From positions 1 to 10,760 of the forward strand of contig JAIEHQ010000010.1 in NCBI GenBank assembly GCA_029065825.1: a stretch of DNA of 10,760 nucleotides, given 5' to 3'. The notes under the pieces are model-generated. The model did no database searches and had not been told where the DNA came from. It was given only the letters and a program-made list of their open reading frames with translations. Position 1 is the first letter of the stretch; each line of letters begins with the position of its first letter. Both the position numbers and the translations under genes were made by a program. The DNA is from Alistipes sp. (GTDB lineage: Bacteria > Bacteroidota > Bacteroidia > Bacteroidales > Rikenellaceae). Shown piece after piece: positions 5,308-10,760 of the stretch.

Positions 5308-7375
5308 AGTGCCGTCGGGCGGCCTCCTGCTGCCGCGCTTGCGAGAAGTTGCTGATCCGTTTCATGTAGCCGATGATGCGCGTCAGGTAGTCGAGGTTCC
5401 CGCTGCCGCATTCGGGGCACTGCTTCAGGTTGCGTTTGTCGATGTGGCCGCAGTCGTTGCAGACCGTGTTGGGAATGTTGAACGTGAAGTAGTTGCATCC
5501 CTCCTGTGCGGCCACGCGCAGCAGCTGGCGGTACTGCTCGCGGCTCAGGTGCTCCGCGAGGTTCATGTGCAGGGCCGAACCGCCGGTCAGGTGCTCGATA
5601 TACCGGCGGCCGTGGAGCCGGAACTTATCGACGACGTTGAGCCGCTCGTCCTCCACGACGTAGAAGTAGCTGTTGTAGCAGTCGCGGTTGCTCTTGTAGC
5701 CGTCGCGCTTGTCCCATTTGGCGTGCTTCACGCCGACGTTTTCCGCGGGAATCATCTCGCAGTTGAACATGACCTCCGCGGTGCGGTATTTCTTGTTGTA
5801 CTTCTCGACCGTGCTCAGGATCTCCTGCGTGAAGCGCTCGTAGTCGGGGTTGTCGCTGATCTCGATCCCGAGGAACTCAGCCGCCTCCACCAGACCGTTC
5901 ACGCCGATGGTCAGGTACTGCCGCGCCAGGTTGATGTAGCCCGCATCGAACAGCGGCAGCATCCCCTTCGACTGCATGTACTTCAGGTTCTCGTTGTAGG
6001 CCAGCTGCACCTTGTGCACCAGGTCGATTACCTCCTCGAGGAAGAACTGGTAGGCGATCCCCTTGCGGGCGGCGTACTGGATGCAGCGGTTGAGGTTGAT
6101 CGTCAGCACGCTCTTCGAGCCGGTAGAGACACCGCCCGCCCCCAACGTGTAGCTGAATCCGTTGTCCGTGATCTCGTTGCGCAGGCGGCAGCAGCTGCTC
6201 AGCGAGTCGGCGTTGTCGCTCATATAGGTAAAGAACGAGTGCCCCTCGGCGTACATTTCGGCCGTGAAGTCGCCGTACTCCCTGTCCTTGACATCGCCGT
6301 TCTCCGTGAGCAGCGCCATCGTCTCGACGGGGAAGGTCAGCACGGTGCGCGTGCGTTCGCGGTTGAACCACTTCATGAAGCGTTTCTGCAGCCAGCTGAG
6401 CGACTCCCAGTCGGGGCGGCTGCCGTCCGGAAAGACGAAGTTTTCGAAGAGGCTCTCGAAGTAGTAGCGGTCGTAGTAGGCCACGTTCCAGAATACGGCC
6501 TGGAAGTTGCGGGCACCGGTGGGCTGGTTGATCGAATAGACGATCTGCTCGAAGCAGTCGGTGATCATCTTGTCGATGGTGCGGCGCTTCGTCGAGAGAT
6601 CGACCACCTCGTCGGCCCGCTTGTGGTAGTCGCGCCCGTATTCGAGACCGATGAAGTAGTTCATATACATCAGGAACTCCGGGGTGGCGCAGGCACCGCT
6701 GAGCATGCTCGATACGATGAAGACCATGTTCACGAAGCCGCCGCAGAAGGATTTGAGGTTGGTCGGTGCCTTCGAGTTGCCGCCGATCGAGATCGTGCCG
6801 CCGATGAGCCAGGGGTACATCGTGATCGAGGCGCAGTAGTTGGCCAGCGAGGTTTCGTCGTTCTTGTAGATGAAGTGGTTGTTGAGCAGGTCGAGGTACT
6901 TGTCGGACAACTCCTTGCCGTACATCTCCTTGAGCCGGTCGGTCAGCATCCGGCGGTTGAGGCGGATGAAGTTCGACTTGGGCAGCTCGCCGATGAGCGT
7001 GGCCATGTTCTTGTTCTCGACGTTGGCGTTGGCATCGAACCTGCTGCCCGACGCGGCGTTCGATGCGTCGCAATACTCCATCAGGAACTGCAGCTTGTCG
7101 CGCACTTCGCGGTCTTCGGTGTGCCGCTGCCGGTAGAGCATGTAGGCCTTCGCCACCGTGTAGTAGCGTTCGGCCATCAGGGCCACCTCCACCTGGTTCT
7201 GGATCTCCTCGACCGATGCTCCGTCGGTCACGCAGACGCGGCTCAGGATGGTGGTAATTACCTCCTGCGTGGCGAAGCTCCCTACCGAAAGAAAGGCTTT
7301 GGCTACCGCCCGCTGGATTTTTTCGAGAGAGAAAGGTTCGCGTTTCCCGTCCCGTTTAACAATGAATGTCTCCAT
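5285..7375 (-). CDS. nrdD: Anaerobic (class III) ribonucleoside-triphosphate reductase NrdD
   Basis: Oxygen-sensitive glycyl-radical enzyme that reduces ribonucleoside triphosphates to deoxyribonucleotides for DNA synthesis. It needs no cobalamin, unlike class II enzymes. The 696-residue product starts with an ATP-cone (about residues 3-90, beginning FIVKRDGKREPFSLEKIQRA), the allosteric overall-activity domain. The barrel follows, with conserved stretches NHFIYKNDETSLANYC near 166-181, FCGGFVNMVF at 210-219 and SSCCRLR at 393-399. The last is the likely finger-loop region with candidate active-site cysteines C395 and C396. The C-terminal zinc site has C639, C642, C653 and C656, and the glycyl-radical motif RIIGYM places the radical on G669. 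Length is normal for the family. ATG 7375 is chosen because it directly precedes the ATP-cone and follows an A-rich leader (AATCAAGAAAACGACTT). The gene is preceded by a B12 riboswitch and overlaps nrdG by 23 bp. Confidence 0.96.
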   Translation of the reverse strand: METFIVKRDGKREPFSLEKIQRAVAKAFLSVGSFATQEVITTILSRVCVTDGASVEEIQNQVEVALMAERYYTVAKAYMLYRQRHTEDREVRDKLQFLMEYCDASNAASGSRFDANANVENKNMATLIGELPKSNFIRLNRRMLTDRLKEMYGKELSDKYLDLLNNHFIYKNDETSLANYCASITMYPWLIGGTISIGGNSKAPTNLKSFCGGFVNMVFIVSSMLSGACATPEFLMYMNYFIGLEYGRDYHKRADEVVDLSTKRRTIDKMITDCFEQIVYSINQPTGARNFQAVFWNVAYYDRYYFESLFENFVFPDGSRPDWESLSWLQKRFMKWFNRERTRTVLTFPVETMALLTENGDVKDREYGDFTAEMYAEGHSFFTYMSDNADSLSSCCRLRNEITDNGFSYTLGAGGVSTGSKSVLTINLNRCIQYAARKGIAYQFFLEEVIDLVHKVQLAYNENLKYMQSKGMLPLFDAGYINLARQYLTIGVNGLVEAAEFLGIEISDNPDYERFTQEILSTVEKYNKKYRTAEVMFNCEMIPAENVGVKHAKWDKRDGYKSNRDCYNSYFYVVEDERLNVVDKFRLHGRRYIEHLTGGSALHMNLAEHLSREQYRQLLRVAAQEGCNYFTFNIPNTVCNDCGHIDKRNLKQCPECGSGNLDYLTRIIGYMKRISNFSQARQQEAARRHYAAPGEL

Positions 7376-7543
7376 AAGTCGTTTTCTTGATTCGATTCTC
7401 GTTCTTGTAGGCGCATGCGCAGCGGCTGCGGGGCGGGAGAACGTGGGGCCGAAAGAGATTCCGGTTCCGTGCGGTGGCGTGACGGAGGGTAGGTGGAAAA
7501 TCCGGCCGGCCGCTCTTCACCCGAGAGCTGCGGAGTCGCTTTT
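7376..7543 (-). promoter_or_regulatory. Expression-platform leader between riboswitch and nrdD
   Basis: These 168 nt of untranslated leader connect the B12 aptamer with the nrdD start. Small stems are visible: GCTCT-CGGGTGA-AGAGC soon after the aptamer, CGCAG-CGG-CTGCG (plus strand 7418-7430), and the 10-bp palindrome GCGCATGCGC (7411-7420), which overlaps that hairpin. I see no strong stem followed by a U-run, so control at translation is somewhat more likely than transcription termination. That is an inference, not shown by the sequence. Confidence 0.45.
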
Positions 7544-7718
7544 GATAGGGCAGGTCTTCTGACTCGCTCCGAATGTCGTGCGCCTTCCCGGTGTCCGAGA
7601 GGACCCAGTGGCGAGAATGCACGGCCTGCAAGGAGCTTACAGCTACGGGGATAGTTCCTGACTCGCACAGGATTCCCTTTTAATCCCCGACGGATCGGAC
7701 CGTCGGCGAACCCGTATC
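7544..7718 (-). promoter_or_regulatory. Cobalamin (vitamin B12) riboswitch aptamer upstream of nrdDG
   Basis: The minus strand carries the conserved blocks of the cobalamin riboswitch in the correct order. The P1 strand GATACGGG (7718-7711) pairs with CCCTATC (7550-7544). The P2 hairpin is CCGACGG/CCGTCGG (7706-7700 with 7693-7687). Next come GGGAATCC at 7677-7670, the CCCCGTAGCTGTAAG core, and GCCACTG at 7612-7606. A GTCC-TCTC-GGAC hairpin and GGGAAGGC at 7589-7582 follow, then the B12 box AGTCAGAAGACCTGCC at 7564-7549. Such RNAs bind adenosylcobalamin or related cobalamins and usually repress the downstream gene. The only downstream genes on this strand are nrdD and nrdG. Confidence 0.95.
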
Positions 7719-7723
7719 GGAAA

Positions 7724-7758
7724 CAAATATACGGGTTAAATTCGATGTCCGCGGCAAA
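7724..7758 (-). promoter_or_regulatory. Promoter of the riboswitch-nrdDG transcript
   Basis: TATATTTG (7731-7724) matches the Bacteroidota -7 consensus TAnnTTTG exactly, and TTTG (7758-7755) lies 23 bases upstream as a -33 candidate. Transcription would start near 7720, right at the first base pair of riboswitch stem P1, giving a leader of about 345 nt before nrdD. Confidence 0.65.
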
Positions 7759-7868
7759 AGGCCGTCTGTTTTTTCGACAAAGTTTTCAACAATCGCCCGT
7801 ATATGCCCTCCGGTCCGTCTGCGGGCGGATGCGGTCCCTCTCCGTCCGCATGGTGCATGCGGAAAACG
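7759..7868. other. Intergenic stretch with a small hairpin, no gene seen
   Basis: This stretch lies between the nrdDG promoter and the terminator of the DUF2723 gene. TCCGCAT-GGTGC-ATGCGGA (7845-7863) can form a 7-bp hairpin, and the CCGCAT in it can also pair with ATGCGG at 7829-7834. I see no convincing coding sequence on either strand. Confidence 0.4.
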
Positions 7869-7904
7869 TTTCGGGCTGCGATCCGCGACGGTCGCAGCCC
7901 GAAA
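7869..7904 (-). terminator. Terminator hairpin of the DUF2723 gene
   Basis: TTTCGGGCTGCGA (7869-7881) and TCGCAGCCCGAAA (7892-7904) form a perfect 13-bp stem with a 10-nt loop, 21 bp past the stop codon at 7926. On the minus strand the stem is followed by CGTTTTCC, a weak T-run. It separates the DUF2723 gene from the nrdDG promoter on the same strand. Confidence 0.7.
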
Positions 7905-7925
7905 GCCGTTGGGAGCGTTCGCCCG

Positions 7926-10760
7926 CTATCGTTGCGAGGCGGCCTCCGGCAGTCGCACCGAATCGGTCGAGGTGCTCCAGTCGGGGTGGATCAGCTCCTC
8001 CTCCAGTGCCCCGAGCGTGCGGTAGTAGTCGTTCAGCCGGGCGACCGCTTCGTTGCGTCCGGCGCAGACGGCCAGGTAGTAGAGCCGCTCGAGCGACTGC
8101 ATCTTGCCGATGATGGTGTCGGTAACCATATCCCCCTTGATCCCCTCGAAGCGGAGGTAGTGGTCGATGTACTGCATCAGGTTGTCGGCATAGTCCAGCA
8201 ACAGGGCATCGCCCTTGTCGGTCTCGCCGGCGTAGTAGTAGCACTCGATGAAAGGCATCGTGTTCGACTCGGAGTAGCGGATCTGCCGCACGGGCAGCTT
8301 CTCCAGTCCCATGTCGAGCAGCCGCACGGCCTGCGTCGTGTCGCCGCGCACCAGCAATTCCTTGGCCGTGCGGGCGAAGGTCTCGCGGGCATGCGCCGCA
8401 CTGAGGTTGGTTTGGATGAAGTCATCGACATAGACGCGCGGATCGTTCAGGTTGCCGTAGCGGAAGGTCTCGGTCAGCAGCGGCACGACCACCTCGGGAT
8501 CGAGCCGGCCGATCTCCCGCACGGAGGTCACCGGGGTGTAGATCGGCACCAGGCGGTAGGAGTAGCCGTCGAACTGGAGGTAGTCCAGCAGGCCGAGCGA
8601 CTGGAGGATGAAGACCTGCGTGAAGTGGATCGGGCGCTTCCAGTCGAAGTGGGCCAGCATGTCGAGCAGCATCAGCTGGCTCTTGTCGATTGACCTGCCC
8701 GGGAGTTCGAAATAGATCGTGTCGGCCATCAGATGCCGGTCCTCCTCCTTGACGATGCCGCAGGCTACGGCGTTGTCCTTATCGACCGGCAGCGAGAAGC
8801 GGCGGCCCGGCAGGTAGTCGGCCGGCTCTCCGCTCGCCATCGTGATTTTGGTGCGCGGGTCTTCGCTGCGGATGAAGTCTATGGCCTCGCGCAGGTCGAT
8901 CGGACGGTCGATGTACTCGACGATGCGTACTATGTCGTTCGTGTAGGCGTATTTGCTGCGGGGCAGCGTGAAGGGCACGGGAGGTGCCTCGTTGGAGCGG
9001 ACCTTCATCTGGTCGATGTACCATTCGGCCCCCAGGTAGCTGGTGTTCATCACGCGTACGTCGGTACGCACGCCATCGACCTCCTGGTTGAACCAGAGGG
9101 GGAAGGTGTCGTTGTCGCCGTAGTTGATGACGATTGCGTTGGGGAGCACCGACTGGAGGTAGTTCCAGCCGATGTCGCGGGCGATGGTGCGGTGCGAGCG
9201 GTCGTGGTCGTCCCAGTTCTCGGCGGCGAGGATGCCCGGCACCGCCAGGCAGAGGAGCGTCGCCGCGATCGGAGCCGTCGTGCCCCGGCCTCTGGTCAGC
9301 CGCACGATGAGGTCGCGGACGGCCAGCACCCCGAGTCCGATCCAGATGCAGAAGGCGTAGAACGACCCTGCATAGATGTAGTCGCGCTCGCGCGGTTCGT
9401 TGGGCGACGAGTTGAAATAGACCACCAGGGCGATGCCCATCATGATGAAGAGCCACATGACCACCGAGAAGTTGCGCGGATCGCGGTTGAGCTGGTAGAG
9501 CAACCCCACGAGTCCCAGCAGGAAGGGGAGGAAGTAGTAGGTGTTGCGTCCCTTGTTGCGGGCTATCTCGTCCGGCAGATCGGTCTGCGGGCCCAGGTAC
9601 AGCTCGTCGATGCAGCGTATGCCCGAGAGCCAGTTGCCGTCGGTTATGATGGCGTCGCTGGGCTGTATGTCGCTCTGGCGCCCTACGAAATTCCAGAGGA
9701 AGTAGCGCCAGTACATGTGGTTGAGCTGGTAGGTGAAGAAGTAGTTGAGGTTCTCCAGGAAGGTCGGCTCGATGATGACGACCGGTTCGTACTGCGGGTC
9801 GTCGTCCCAGACCACCGGCCGGCCGAAGTCGAGCACCTCGACGGTTTCGGGGCGGCCCAGTTCGTCGCGCACGATCTCTCCCTGCTCGTTGCGCCGGTAG
9901 TCGGTCCGCGTCCGGTAGGCGCTCCACGACTTGTAGGTCTCCTCGTCGGAGTGGGGATTCCACATGCGGGGGAAGAGGTGCATGAAGCGGGGCGGACACT
10001 CCGCACCGCTGACGACGGTGGCCGTCTCGTACCTGCCGTTTTCGCCCAGATAGCGTATGTCGCGGTATTTGTAGCCGACGGGCGGAGCCGTGAACTGGGG
10101 CCCGTAGAGCAGCGGCTTGTCGCCGTACTGGTCGCGGTTGAGCAGCGAGATGAGGGCGAACGGGTTGTCGGGATTGTTGCTGTTCATCGGGGGATTGGCC
10201 GCCGCGCGGATCGTGACCGATGCGTAGGAGGAGAAGCCGATGACGATCATCAGCGTCGAGAGCAGCACCAGGTTCAGCACCCGCCGTCCCTTGCGGTGGG
10301 TCAGATAGACTCCCGTGCCGAGAGCGGTCAGCAGCGCCAGCATGAAGAGCGTGATGCCCAGATTGACGGGCAGTCCCAGTACATTGACCAGCAGCAGATC
10401 GACCCATGCGCCCGCCTGTACCGTCCAGGGGAAGATGCAGCCGTAGATGAAGAGCAGGATGGCTCCCGAGGCGAGGGTGTTCAGCACCACTCCCCGGAGC
10501 GTGATGCGTTCCGTGGTGCGGAAGTAGTAGATGAAAGCCAGGGCAGGGATGGTCAGCAGGTTGAGCAGGTGTACGCCGATGGAGAGTCCCATCAGGTAGG
10601 CGATCAGTACGATCCAGCGCGAGGCGTGGGGCTGGCCGGCCTGATCCTCCCATTTGAGCATGAGCCACACCACCAGGGCCGTGAACATCGACGAGAGGGC
10701 GTACACCTCGCCCTCGACGGCCGAGAACCAGAAGGTGTCGCTCCACGTGTAGGCCAGTGC
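7926..10760 (-). CDS. DUF2723 family integral membrane protein, putative glycosyltransferase (N-terminus beyond window)
   Basis: The frame is open from the right edge to the TAG stop at 7926, showing 944 residues; the true start lies outside the window. The edge sequence contains SDTFWFSAVEGEVYALSS, the hallmark stretch of DUF2723 (PF11028), so the GTG codon at 10706 is internal. About nine hydrophobic segments fill roughly the first 500 visible residues, with a long polar loop among them, so the protein spans the inner membrane. A second family motif, GDNDTFPLWFNQEV, starts at visible residue 548. The remaining part is soluble, and its last 155 residues are helical with TPR-like patterning (RETFARTAKELLVRGD, QAVRLLDMGLEKLP). 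DUF2723 is related to eukaryotic TMEM260, a protein O-mannosyltransferase (CAZy GT117). A role in transferring sugars to exported proteins or glycans is therefore plausible but unproven here. Total length in Bacteroidota is usually about 1000-1150 residues. Confidence 0.88.
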   Translation of the reverse strand, partial: ALAYTWSDTFWFSAVEGEVYALSSMFTALVVWLMLKWEDQAGQPHASRWIVLIAYLMGLSIGVHLLNLLTIPALAFIYYFRTTERITLRGVVLNTLASGAILLFIYGCIFPWTVQAGAWVDLLLVNVLGLPVNLGITLFMLALLTALGTGVYLTHRKGRRVLNLVLLSTLMIVIGFSSYASVTIRAAANPPMNSNNPDNPFALISLLNRDQYGDKPLLYGPQFTAPPVGYKYRDIRYLGENGRYETATVVSGAECPPRFMHLFPRMWNPHSDEETYKSWSAYRTRTDYRRNEQGEIVRDELGRPETVEVLDFGRPVVWDDDPQYEPVVIIEPTFLENLNYFFTYQLNHMYWRYFLWNFVGRQSDIQPSDAIITDGNWLSGIRCIDELYLGPQTDLPDEIARNKGRNTYYFLPFLLGLVGLLYQLNRDPRNFSVVMWLFIMMGIALVVYFNSSPNEPRERDYIYAGSFYAFCIWIGLGVLAVRDLIVRLTRGRGTTAPIAATLLCLAVPGILAAENWDDHDRSHRTIARDIGWNYLQSVLPNAIVINYGDNDTFPLWFNQEVDGVRTDVRVMNTSYLGAEWYIDQMKVRSNEAPPVPFTLPRSKYAYTNDIVRIVEYIDRPIDLREAIDFIRSEDPRTKITMASGEPADYLPGRRFSLPVDKDNAVACGIVKEEDRHLMADTIYFELPGRSIDKSQLMLLDMLAHFDWKRPIHFTQVFILQSLGLLDYLQFDGYSYRLVPIYTPVTSVREIGRLDPEVVVPLLTETFRYGNLNDPRVYVDDFIQTNLSAAHARETFARTAKELLVRGDTTQAVRLLDMGLEKLPVRQIRYSESNTMPFIECYYYAGETDKGDALLLDYADNLMQYIDHYLRFEGIKGDMVTDTIIGKMQSLERLYYLAVCAGRNEAVARLNDYYRTLGALEEELIHPDWSTSTDSVRLPEAASQR

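Noticed and set aside
5323..5328. AGGAGG as the nrdG ribosome-binding site
   Set aside because: It lies 15 nt from the start inside nrdD codons, and Bacteroidota rarely use Shine-Dalgarno sites. Coupling through the overlap is more likely.
5309..7390. 693-residue open frame on the plus strand opposite nrdD
   Set aside because: Its length is an effect of GC-rich codon bias. The minus-strand frame encodes the whole NrdD with zinc site and glycyl-radical motif.
7303..7668. Small minus-strand frame across the nrdD leader
   Set aside because: It runs through the riboswitch aptamer and its expression platform. The conserved RNA blocks explain the sequence better than a protein.
7745..8113. 122-residue plus-strand frame
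   Set aside because: It crosses the DUF2723 terminator and its gene end. It is rich in R, S and P, as shadow frames are, and has no domain.
10704..10706. GTG as start codon of the DUF2723 protein
   Set aside because: The frame stays open to the window edge, and the upstream residues belong to the conserved SDTFWFSAVEGEVYA motif, so the gene begins outside the window.

Overview
The window looks like chromosomal DNA of a GC-rich gut member of the Bacteroidota. A Rikenellaceae/Alistipes-type organism is my best guess. The main reasons are a compact 286-residue primary sigma factor of the Bacteroidota type, promoter-like TAnnTTTG boxes where Shine-Dalgarno sites would otherwise be expected, a DUF2723 membrane protein, and the oxygen-independent NrdDG reductase. 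The genus is inferred, not proven. The genes are housekeeping genes. I see no phage, transposon, CRISPR, toxin-antitoxin or defence genes, and no tRNA or rRNA.

Left part (1-4733). An AMP-forming acyl-CoA ligase on the minus strand is cut by the left edge. It diverges from queG (epoxyqueuosine reductase, tRNA queuosine synthesis) across a short AT-rich spacer that holds two outward TAnnTTTG boxes and a roughly 20-bp imperfect tandem repeat. After queG, on the plus strand, come an HtrA/DegQ-type periplasmic serine protease with two PDZ domains and rpoD. The rpoD gene ends in a strong hairpin terminator shared with the convergent nrdDG operon.

Middle part (4822-7760, minus strand). nrdD (anaerobic ribonucleoside-triphosphate reductase) and nrdG (its radical-SAM activase) overlap by 23 bp. 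Upstream lies a long leader holding a complete cobalamin (B12) riboswitch with its own TAnnTTTG promoter. This is the most informative feature of the window. A B12-sensing RNA sits in front of a B12-independent reductase, which suggests that the cell lowers NrdDG when B12 can supply a B12-dependent class II reductase encoded elsewhere.

Right part (7869-10760, minus strand). A large DUF2723 integral membrane protein (TMEM260/GT117-related, putative glycosyltransferase) runs off the right edge. It ends at a hairpin that separates it from the nrdDG promoter.

I found no clearly undescribed system. The regulatory layouts (B12 riboswitch on nrdDG, tandem repeat in the divergent promoter) and the DUF2723 protein most deserve follow-up.
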